From NCBI GenBank assembly GCA_012517485.1, contig JAAYUT010000474.1, positions 1 to 10,481 on the forward strand: DNA of 10,481 nt, written 5' to 3'. The stretch comes from Candidatus Atribacter fermentans. GTDB lineage: Bacteria; Atribacterota; Atribacteria; Atribacterales; Atribacteraceae. The number at the start of each line of letters is the position of its first letter. Within the stretch, counting starts at the first letter, position 1. Positions 5,616 to 10,481 of this stretch are shown here, piece after piece. The position numbers and the translations under genes are program-made. The notes under the pieces are model-generated. The model did not search any database, had not been told where the DNA came from, and worked only from the letters and a program-made list of their open reading frames with translations.

Positions 5616-5943
5616 TACCAAAAATATTCTTTTGAAAATAGTTAAAATATTATCATTCAATAAAGCTTGAACTGCTTAATGCTCGTATCAAGGTTTTTGC
5701 TCGATCTTGATTTATATCCTTGATGGAATTATGAAATCATCCGCTTGGTTGCAGGTTCGAATACTTTCTGGGAGGATAAATCCTGAAAAGCTACTTTTAT
5801 AATGTCGATTGCGAGTATGAAAAAATCTGTCAGGAAGGCTCGAATTTTAGTCTGTAAGTTTAAATTATTCATACTTCAAAAACTAAAGACAAGACTGTTT
5901 TTTTCACTCATTTTATTTACATCGAAAGGCAGGGGTTCTAATT
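5616..5943. other. gene-free gap containing att copy 3
   Basis: I see no ORF of note here. The gap holds an imperfect inverted repeat ATCAAGG (5687-5693) / CCTTGAT (5718-5724), the tRNA-derived repeat at 5741-5772 and a short palindrome AGGAT-AA-ATCCT beside it. A TATAAT lies at 5798-5803, but without a convincing -35. It separates the integrase element from the glycosyltransferase segment. Confidence 0.6.
5741..5772 (+). repeat. tRNA 3'-end att repeat, copy 3 (right end of the integrase element)
   Basis: The 22 bases 5741-5762 match tRNA positions 44-65 (anticodon stem through T loop) with one mismatch. The next bases, ACTTTCTGGG, are a degraded version of CCTTCCGGG. The similarity stops at the tRNA 3' end, unlike copy 2. 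It cannot fold as a tRNA because the 5' half is absent. It has the same orientation as the tRNA and is interpreted as the right attachment site of segment 2 or as an older junction. Confidence 0.75.
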
Positions 5944-7242
5944 ATGAAAAATAAGAAGAAAAAACTTTCTTTAAGTTTTAATAAAAATAAATGGAAGGTT
6001 CTGATACTTTTTTGTACAATCTTTATCAATCTTATTTTTATTAATAGTTGGTTTGTTAATGGTAGTTTTTTTTCAACATATGGGGCGGATTATTTAGCAT
6101 ATTGGAGTGCTGGAAAAATTGCAGATCATAAAGGATATTCGGAAATATACGATCTCAATAATTTAGGTAATGTTCAAACACAGGAACTTACTTCTTTAGG
6201 TGTTCTTCCAAAAACAGATGACTCAGCAATTCCGATTTTACCTGTAGCTTATTTGTCCTTCTTTGTTCTTCCCTTTCAGATTTTTTCTAGAATTGATTTG
6301 GTCAATGGTTATTGGCTCTGGACTATCTTGAATCTGATTATTCTATTTGGATACCTTGTTTTTTTTCTGAAAAAAATAATTACGGAGAATGGCAAAAATG
6401 TAGATGTTATGAAATTGCTCATTCTTATTTTGGTCTCTTACCCAGTATTTATTAACATTGTGATAGGGCAGGTTGAGGTTTTGTTGATGGTTTGTGCAGG
6501 TGAATTTATTCGAAATGCATTTAGAAAAAAACCCATTCTATCTGGTTTATGGTTGGGGGGTTTACTGGTTAAACCACAATTGCTTATCCTCATTTTACCA
6601 ATTATCTTAATTATGCGTCATTGGAAACTCGTGATTGGCTTTCTTGCATCGTCTGGAATAATCTTGGCAACCTCATTAATCCTGTCGGGTTCTGATGGCA
6701 TCAAAGCATTGATCAACCTCTGGACCAAATATGCGGCTAATATTTCCACAGGTGCTCCGGAAGCAATGATAAATTGGCGAATGGTTGGTTTGAATTTGAA
6801 TAATCTATTGAGCACATCATTTGGGTGGACAATTACAGGATTGGGGGTTCTTCTGACAATCTTGTCACTTTATTTTCTGATAAAAGATTACCCACCTTTT
6901 GGAAGCCCATCATGGGTAATAACAATTTTGGGTGTTTTTTCTTCCACACTTGCGATTACCTGGCATGCACATCAACATATGGCTATGGTTTTGATCCCTT
7001 TTTTGGTTTATGCATCGCTAAATAAATTGTTACCCGACAAAATCCTATTCTTATGGGCTATTGGGACTCAACTTGTAGTATATTTTGGAATTGCCTTAGG
7101 AGTCTTGCTCACTTTTCAATCTATTACCAAGAATTTCTTAGATTATTTACAAATGGTTATTGCATTTTCTGGTTTTGTTTTAAATCTGGTAATTCTATTT
7201 TCTACGATACAAATTCGAAGTAGTTTTATCTTAAAAAAATAA
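5944..7242 (+). CDS. GT87 / DUF2029 family membrane glycosyltransferase
   Basis: This 432-aa polytopic membrane protein has about ten hydrophobic segments after a strongly basic N-terminus (KNKKKK). Family signs of GT87 (DUF2029; polyprenyl-phosphate-mannose-dependent alpha-mannosyltransferase-like, GT-C fold) are the acidic loop after the first helix with ADYLAYWSAGK (Asp49, the usual catalytic-type Asp), a GQ motif at 175-176, and LVKPQ at 209-212 between helices. It would transfer a lipid-linked sugar on the outer face of the membrane. The exact donor and acceptor cannot be told. AGGGG eight bases before the ATG supports the start. The gene is AT-rich, stands alone between att copies 3 and 4, and has only a short hairpin (ATTCC/GGAAT, 7246-7258) after its stop. 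It is probably surface-modifying cargo of a decayed element. Confidence 0.85.
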   Translation: MKNKKKKLSLSFNKNKWKVLILFCTIFINLIFINSWFVNGSFFSTYGADYLAYWSAGKIADHKGYSEIYDLNNLGNVQTQELTSLGVLPKTDDSAIPILPVAYLSFFVLPFQIFSRIDLVNGYWLWTILNLIILFGYLVFFLKKIITENGKNVDVMKLLILILVSYPVFINIVIGQVEVLLMVCAGEFIRNAFRKKPILSGLWLGGLLVKPQLLILILPIILIMRHWKLVIGFLASSGIILATSLILSGSDGIKALINLWTKYAANISTGAPEAMINWRMVGLNLNNLLSTSFGWTITGLGVLLTILSLYFLIKDYPPFGSPSWVITILGVFSSTLAITWHAHQHMAMVLIPFLVYASLNKLLPDKILFLWAIGTQLVVYFGIALGVLLTFQSITKNFLDYLQMVIAFSGFVLNLVILFSTIQIRSSFILKK

Positions 7243-7314
7243 CAGATTCCTTTGGAATATCCTTTTCTTGTTAATTCAGCGAGGAAATTTATAGCCCCAT
7301 TGGAATTGTTCTGT

Positions 7315-7398
7315 TAACCGCTTGGCTGAAGGTTTACTGGAAAAGAAACCCAGCACAGGTGGATCCTTCTGGGTTCATGTATTTATTAGGCAGGTCCA
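7315..7398 (+). repeat. tRNA 3'-end att repeat, copy 4, interrupted (right end of the island)
   Basis: Bases 7315-7334 match tRNA positions 41-60 at 19 of 20. The match then breaks for 28 bases (7335-7362) and resumes: 7363-7377 matches 64-78 at 12 of 15, and 7386-7398 matches TTAGGCGGCTCCA of the flanking repeat (91-103) at 11 of 13. The interruption contributes one arm of a small inverted repeat (AACCCAG 7347-7353 with CTGGGTT 7369-7375). As in copies 1 and 2, the similarity runs past the tRNA end, so this is a true but old attachment junction. Host-like sequence begins after it. Confidence 0.75.
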
Positions 7399-7533
7399 GT
7401 TTCTTTTGGCATACCTATCGAAATAGAAGTAAAAATCTGGTCATTTTCCATCTATAAAACACCCCCCGGAATTATCTGCAATTAACCCGAAAATGGATGA
7501 TTCATTGGATCGCGTTCTGTGTAAGGATGCAGT

Positions 7534-7562
7534 TTGAAAATATATCAACCTCTTGATATATT
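7534..7562 (+). promoter_or_regulatory. promoter of msrA overlapping a perfect inverted repeat
   Basis: TTGAAA (7534-7539) and TATATT (7557-7562) are separated by 17 bases. A 10-base perfect inverted repeat (arms 7539-7548 and 7553-7562, loop CCTC) fills the spacer and -10, and could be an operator. The transcription start would be near 7569. Confidence 0.5.
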
Positions 7563-7567
7563 CAGAT

Positions 7568-7592
7568 AAAGCCTTATTGATATGGCTTTTTT
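7568..7592 (+). terminator. terminator-like hairpin in the msrA leader
   Basis: AAAGCC (7568-7573) pairs with GGCTTT (7584-7589), followed by TTT, giving a short stem with a T-tract. It lies 11 bases before the msrA ribosome binding site. If the promoter at 7534-7562 is used, this hairpin would be at the very 5' end of the mRNA; otherwise it terminates transcription arriving from the island. Confidence 0.45.
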
Positions 7593-7617
7593 ACTGAATA
7601 TTTGGAGCGTGAAAATC

Positions 7618-8100
7618 ATGATCAAACAAGCAATCTTTGCAGGCGGTTGTTTCTGGGGTATGGAAGCCAAATTTAAGCACGTCCAGGGTGTGGTCGGCAC
7701 GATGGTCGGCTATACTGGCGGTCATACCGAGAATCCAAACTACCGGGATGTCTGTAGAGATCTGACTGGCCATGCGGAAGCAATCCAGGTCGATTTCGAC
7801 AGCGAGATCATTTCTTACAAAGACTTGCTTGAAGCCTTTTTCAGTTTTCATGACCCAACTTTGTGCGAATCTAACAGCCGCAGTTTCGCCCCCCAATATC
7901 GCTCCGCGATCTTCGTCGCCAACAAAGAAGAACGGGATACCGCCGAACAGGTGATCGCCTTCCTGAACAACTCAGGTGAGTATGAATGCAAGATCATCAC
8001 CGAGGTCTGCGATGCTGGCGTTTTTTACCCAGCTGAGGAGTATCACCAGGATTACTATGAGAAACACCAGGTGAACCTGATGGACGAATGCGGTTGCTAA
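7618..8100 (+). CDS. msrA: peptide-methionine (S)-S-oxide reductase MsrA
   Basis: This cytoplasmic enzyme reduces methionine-S-sulfoxide in oxidised proteins using thioredoxin. It has 160 residues from the ATG at 7618, chosen because GGAG lies ten bases upstream and the MsrA domain starts at once; an ATG at 7582 would add 12 atypical residues. Visible family motifs are AGGCFWG with nucleophile Cys11, GYTGGHTENPNY, TGHAE with Glu54, QYRSAIF, and PAEEYHQDYY near the end. Cys158 and Cys160 in the last residues are candidate recycling cysteines. Using E. coli numbering (Cys51, Tyr82, Glu94, Asp129, Tyr134) the spacing matches Cys11, Tyr42, Glu54 and Tyr94 exactly, but the Asp129 position is Ser89, and the usual Gly two residues on is Ala91. 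Activity is likely but may be altered. Confidence 0.95.
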   Translation: MIKQAIFAGGCFWGMEAKFKHVQGVVGTMVGYTGGHTENPNYRDVCRDLTGHAEAIQVDFDSEIISYKDLLEAFFSFHDPTLCESNSRSFAPQYRSAIFVANKEERDTAEQVIAFLNNSGEYECKIITEVCDAGVFYPAEEYHQDYYEKHQVNLMDECGC

Positions 8101-8128
8101 GACTTGCGCCTGAGGGGGAATTAACAGT

Positions 8129-8134
8129 TATAAT
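8129..8134 (+). promoter_or_regulatory. -10 element of the NYN gene, predicting a leaderless mRNA
   Basis: A consensus TATAAT ends six bases before the ATG at 8141, so the predicted transcription start falls on or next to the start codon. A weak -35 candidate (TTGCGC, 8104-8109) is 19 bases upstream. No Shine-Dalgarno sequence lies between the -10 and the ATG. Confidence 0.5.
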
Positions 8135-8140
8135 TTTAGT

Positions 8141-8905
8141 ATGACAAACGAAAATGACATTTCTAACGACCTGAAAGAAAAACGGGTCGCGATTTTAATT
8201 GACGGCGATAACGCCCAATCTGCTCTGATGGAGCAAATCGTGGTTGAAGCAAGCCGTTTTGGTAACGCGACTATCCGACGCATTTACGGTGACTGGACCT
8301 CTTCCAACATGAGGTCCTGGAAAGATACCCTCAACTCTTTCGCCTTCCAACCATTCCAGCAATTCTCTTACTCGGTTGGTAAGAACTCAACGGATTCGGC
8401 GATGATCATCGATGCCATGGATATCCTGCATACCAACCTTGTGGATGGGTTCTGCCTGGTCTCCAGCGACAGCGACTACACCCGGCTCGCCACCCGTATC
8501 CGCGAAAGCGGTAAGCTGGTGATTGGCATCGGCAAGCAGATGACCCCGCGGGCATTCGTCTCGGCCTGCGACGTATTCATTTACACCGAAAACATGCTCG
8601 AACGCGAACGCGAAAAGAAGAAACTCGCCGCCAAGCAGCAGATGTCCGCAAAGCTTACCGAACCTGAAGCCAAACTGATCGATAACGTCAACCAGGCGAT
8701 CGAAATGGTTGGCACGGATGACGATGGCTGGTGCAAACTCTCGGAAGTTGGAACAGCCCTGCGTCGTATCGACCCGGGTTTTGACCCGCGCACCTACGGT
8801 GCAAAGCAGCTTGCCACCCTGGTGCGTGCCAGGAAAGCCTACTTCGACCTCAAAAAGCCGACCGGTAAATCCATCATCCTGATACGTTCCAAAGAAGAAG
8901 ACTAG
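8141..8905 (+). CDS. NYN-domain (LabA/DUF88-like) nuclease with C-terminal OST-HTH domain
   Basis: The protein has 254 residues. Residues 15-150 form a PIN-like NYN domain: acidic residues Asp21 and Asp23 in LIDGDN, Asp85 in KNSTDSAM with Asp91/Asp94 following, and SSDSDY with Asp110 and Asp112. These are the family's metal-binding acidic positions for RNA cleavage. GIGKQMTPRAF and CDVFIYTEN complete the fold. A charged linker (about 153-172, EREREKKK) leads to an OST-HTH/LOTUS-type winged-helix domain at about 178-252, a putative RNA-binding module. The combination suggests an RNA-processing or RNA-decay nuclease in the cytoplasm; the target is unknown. It follows msrA by 40 bases with its own -10 and ends at a strong terminator. 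Codon use is GC-rich, like msrA and unlike the island. Confidence 0.9.
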   Translation: MTNENDISNDLKEKRVAILIDGDNAQSALMEQIVVEASRFGNATIRRIYGDWTSSNMRSWKDTLNSFAFQPFQQFSYSVGKNSTDSAMIIDAMDILHTNLVDGFCLVSSDSDYTRLATRIRESGKLVIGIGKQMTPRAFVSACDVFIYTENMLEREREKKKLAAKQQMSAKLTEPEAKLIDNVNQAIEMVGTDDDGWCKLSEVGTALRRIDPGFDPRTYGAKQLATLVRARKAYFDLKKPTGKSIILIRSKEED

Positions 8906-8908
8906 TCT

Positions 8909-8934
8909 AAAAGCCACCGCAAGGTGGCTTTTTT
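8909..8934 (+). terminator. intrinsic terminator after the NYN gene
   Basis: AAGCCACC (8911-8918) pairs perfectly with GGTGGCTT (8923-8930) around a GCAA loop, with further A-T pairs and a T run. It follows the stop codon by only a few bases and closes the transcript. Confidence 0.92.
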
Positions 8935-8996
8935 CTTGGCCTATTTATTTCCATCTTTATTGTGGCCAATTTTCCTGATTCTCTCCAACCGAAGGC

Positions 8997-9002
8997 TATA
9001 AT
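8997..9002 (+). promoter_or_regulatory. -10 element of the DUF2804 gene
   Basis: TATAAT at 8997-9002 lies after the preceding terminator and predicts a start near 9009, about 21 bases before the ATG at 9030. The -35 is poor (TTCCTG, 19 bases upstream). Confidence 0.45.
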
Positions 9003-9029
9003 AATGCTTACCTGGTGAAAGGATACACT

Positions 9030-10049
9030 ATGCTTCAGGAAAATGAACTTACCCAACCTGTCGATCTTTGCCTGCCCAATGGGAGGTTGAACCCGCTGGC
9101 CATCGGTTGGTCCCGCCAACCGTTGCAAAACTGCCGGCTTTACGGGCACCCACTGCGCAAAAAACGCTGGAACTACTGGTGCATCACCAGCCCCACCCAC
9201 CTGTTTTCGGTGACGTTGAGCGATGTGGATTACGCTGGCTTGCCTTTTGTGTATTTTTTGGATTTTGCGACCGGCGAGTTCATTGAGAAAACCATCATCA
9301 CACCTCTGGGCAAGGATATTATCCTTGGTGATCTGGTACCTGACGATGCAGTTTATGAGGGCAAAGGCTGCAAGATAAGCATTCAGAAAAAAGAAGCCGG
9401 AGTGCGCTTGTTGGTGGACATTGCCGATTTTGGAGGCAAACCGCTGCAGGCAGAGTTCAGGATCAATGAATCGGAAACCCATGAAAGCTTGAATGTGGTG
9501 GTGCCATGGAGCGAGAGATTGTTCCAGTTTACCGCCAAGAACAACACCCTGCCGGCCGAAGGTAATGTTGTCCTGGACGGAAGAACGATCCCGTTTGACG
9601 GAGATCAAACCTTTGCCACGCTTGATTTTGGGAGAGGGGTTTGGCCTTATAAAGGCTTCTGGAATTGGGCGAGCTTCTCAACCCGCCTTCCTGATGGCCG
9701 CACGCTTGGAACCAACTTTGGCGCTGGCTGGACGGACAACACCGGTTCCACTGAGAATGCTCTGTGTATTGATGGCCGGCTGATCAAGCTCAGTGAAGAT
9801 GTGATCTTCACATATTCGACACAGGACTTTAAAGCACCCTGGAAGCTGCGAACCCCTGTGACTACGAAGGTGGACCTGACCTTTACCCCATTCTTTGAAC
9901 GTATCGCCAAAACCGATATGCTGATCATCCGCTCAGAAGTTCACCAGATGATCGGGTATTTCGATGGCATTGTTGAAGGGGAGTGCGGTGAGGTGATCGA
10001 AGTCAGCCATGCGGTTGGCTGGGCGGAAGACCACCACTCACGTTGGTGA
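9030..10049 (+). CDS. DUF2804 family protein
   Basis: The protein has 339 residues from the ATG at 9030, which has AAAGGA six bases upstream; the GTG at 9015 has no such support. It matches the DUF2804 pattern: an N-terminal part with CLPNGRLNPLAIGWSRQP and KKRWNYWCI, a central FWNWASF and GTNFGAGWTDN (about 208-236), and a C-terminal GYFDG with GWAEDHHSRW as the last residues. The protein appears beta-rich and soluble, with no signal peptide or membrane segment. The family has no established biochemical role; a lipocalin-like fold has been suggested for related domains, so lipid or small-molecule handling is only a guess. It is a single-gene transcription unit between two terminators. Host-like GC-rich codon use. 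Confidence 0.88.
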   Translation: MLQENELTQPVDLCLPNGRLNPLAIGWSRQPLQNCRLYGHPLRKKRWNYWCITSPTHLFSVTLSDVDYAGLPFVYFLDFATGEFIEKTIITPLGKDIILGDLVPDDAVYEGKGCKISIQKKEAGVRLLVDIADFGGKPLQAEFRINESETHESLNVVVPWSERLFQFTAKNNTLPAEGNVVLDGRTIPFDGDQTFATLDFGRGVWPYKGFWNWASFSTRLPDGRTLGTNFGAGWTDNTGSTENALCIDGRLIKLSEDVIFTYSTQDFKAPWKLRTPVTTKVDLTFTPFFERIAKTDMLIIRSEVHQMIGYFDGIVEGECGEVIEVSHAVGWAEDHHSRW

Positions 10050-10070
10050 TCAAAAAGGTGACAGAGAAAT

Positions 10071-10098
10071 AAAAGAACCGCCAATTGGCGGTTCTTTT
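10071..10098. terminator. bidirectional intrinsic terminator
   Basis: AAAAGAACCGCC (10071-10082) and GGCGGTTCTTTT (10087-10098) form a perfect 12-base stem around AATT. A-rich and T-rich ends on both strands let it stop the DUF2804 transcript rightward and the serine tRNA transcript leftward. Confidence 0.93.
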
Positions 10099-10104
10099 AT
10101 CAGG

Positions 10105-10193
10105 CGGAGAGGCAGGGATTCGAACCCTGGGTCGGATTTTACTCCGACAACCACTTAGCAGGCGGCCCCGATCGTCCACTCTGGCACCTCCCC
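10105..10193 (-). tRNA. tRNA-Ser (GCU)
   Basis: On the minus strand, acceptor GGGGAGG pairs with CCTCTCC (10106-10112), with discriminator G at 10105. The anticodon loop is CTGCTAA with anticodon GCT. A long class II variable arm (TCGGA/TCCGA) precedes the T arm CAGGG-TTCGAAT-CCCTG. CCT, not CCA, follows the discriminator, so the tail must be added by the nucleotidyltransferase. Confidence 0.95.
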
Positions 10194-10216
10194 AAATGTT
10201 AGGTTGTTAAGCCTGG

Positions 10217-10301
10217 CGGAGGAAGTGGGATTCGAACCCACGATAGGTTTCCCTATACCTGTTTTCAAGACAGGCGCCTTGAGCCGCTCGGCCATCCCTC
10301 C
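10217..10301 (-). tRNA. tRNA-Ser (UGA)
   Basis: On the minus strand, acceptor GGAGGGA pairs with TTCCTCC (10218-10224), with discriminator G at 10217. The anticodon loop is CTTGAAA on a CCTGT/ACAGG stem, anticodon TGA. A class II variable arm (TAGG/CCTA) is present. CCA follows directly (10216-10214), unlike the other two tRNAs here, possibly by chance. It is 23 bases upstream of tRNA-Ser(GCU) and probably cotranscribed with it. Confidence 0.95.
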
Positions 10302-10312
10302 ATAGAAAAAGC

Positions 10313-10341
10313 ATTCTATCATGAAAGAGGTCTGAATTCAA
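10313..10341 (-). promoter_or_regulatory. promoter of the serine tRNA pair
   Basis: On the minus strand, TTGAAT (10341-10336) and TAGAAT (10318-10313) are separated by exactly 17 bases. The start near 10306 is about five bases before the first tRNA base. The transcript would end at the hairpin 10071-10098. Confidence 0.75.
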
Positions 10342-10481
10342 GCCGAAATTAGCGGCACTCTGTGGGAGGGTCAGCACATAGTATACACTTTATGAATCGG
10401 GGATATAAACAATATCGTGACAGATGTCTGGAAATATGGGGGCTACGATATGAAGACATAGAGGTGCGAATTGATCAAGGA
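10342..10481. other. right end, no supported gene
   Basis: No ORF or RNA gene is evident. There is a weak seven-base inverted repeat (ATATCGT 10412-10418 / ACGATAT 10445-10451) enclosing a short CAGA-TG-TCTG palindrome. A gene could begin at or beyond the window edge. Confidence 0.4.

Larger units (their letters stand above)
512..5772. mobile_element. compact integrative element with Int, HTH/Zn protein, Rep_trans protein and XRE repressor
   Basis: The segment lies between att copies 2 and 3, about 5.2 kb. It has an integrase next to the left att copy, a small DNA-binding protein overlapping it, a Rep_trans-family protein, a divergent XRE regulator and a two-gene cargo cassette. No capsid, terminase, portal, type IV secretion or ATPase genes are present, so it is neither a complete prophage nor a self-transmissible ICE. 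The set fits an integrative mobilizable element or integrated rolling-circle plasmid, in which a Rep_trans protein can act as replication initiator or relaxase (as NicK does in ICEBs1). All gene frames are open, so it may still excise, although its att copies differ. Confidence 0.7.
79..7398. mobile_element. tRNA-anchored genomic island made of three att-delimited segments
   Basis: The island is bounded on the left by the intact CAU tRNA and on the right by a decayed copy of its 3' half (7315-7398). Two more copies lie inside (512-586 and 5741-5772), all in the same orientation. The interior is visibly AT-rich compared with the genes to the right of 7600. Segment 2 carries an integrase, HTH protein, Rep protein and repressor; segments 1 and 3 have only one recognisable gene each. 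The simplest reading, an inference, is tandem accretion of elements at one attB site followed by decay of the outer ones. The right boundary is approximate because copy 4 is degenerate. Confidence 0.75.

Noticed and set aside
5741..5772. Partial tRNA gene or tRNA pseudogene
   Set aside because: Only the 3' half is present and it belongs to a series of same-orientation tRNA-end copies, so an attachment-site origin explains it better.
8387..8917. Long minus-strand open frame (176 codons) opposite the NYN gene
   Set aside because: It is the antisense shadow of a clearly conserved GC-rich gene, runs through the terminator side, and its product has no domain sense.
8907..9608. Long minus-strand open frame (233 codons) opposite the DUF2804 gene
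   Set aside because: It overlaps a recognisable DUF2804 coding region and the intergenic promoter, with no ribosome binding site or family pattern.
10412..10451. Inverted repeat near the right edge
   Set aside because: Seven-base arms with a 26-base loop and no T-run or gene context; too weak to call.

Overview
The window looks bacterial, most likely from the Chloroflexota (class Anaerolineae or a relative). That placement is an inference from the host-type genes on the right (a LabA-like NYN protein with an OST-HTH tail, a DUF2804 protein, MsrA) and from tRNA genes that mostly lack an encoded CCA; no rRNA is present to settle it.

Region 1 (1-7398) is an AT-rich genomic island inserted at the 3' end of a tRNA gene. 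The intact tRNA (anticodon CAU, probably the lysidine-dependent Ile2 tRNA) lies at 7-78. Three decayed copies of its 3' half follow in the same orientation, at about 512-586, 5741-5772 and 7315-7398. They divide the island into three segments. Segment 1 (79-511) holds one small membrane protein. Segment 2 (512-5772) is a compact integrative element. Its leftward operon encodes a Rep_trans-type rolling-circle initiator or relaxase, an HTH/zinc-ribbon protein and a tyrosine integrase that ends in the att repeat. A rightward XRE repressor is divergent from this operon. Segment 2 also carries a two-gene cargo cassette: a 437-aa proteasome-like Ntn-hydrolase whose Thr1/Asp17/Lys33 spacing is exactly that of proteasome beta subunits, and an overlapping 66-aa protein. 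Segment 3 (5773-7314) holds a GT87/DUF2029 membrane glycosyltransferase.

The control region at 3197-3499 is the likely switch of the element. A leftward promoter has an inverted-repeat operator filling its spacer, and a rightward promoter for the XRE gene is overlapped by a related operator. The rep leader holds a GC-rich block of nested inverted repeats, a candidate replication or transfer origin or an attenuator.

Region 2 (about 7400-10481) is host-like, with visibly higher GC. It carries msrA (with a conserved active-site Asp replaced by Ser), the NYN/OST-HTH protein (apparently leaderless), a terminator, a DUF2804 protein, a bidirectional terminator, and two leftward serine tRNAs (GCU and UGA) with a clear promoter. 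The last 140 bases hold no gene I can support.

The most promising undescribed system is the Ntn-hydrolase plus 66-aa pair. It has its own promoter and sits between the element repressor and the right att copy, where mobile elements commonly carry defence or fitness cargo.
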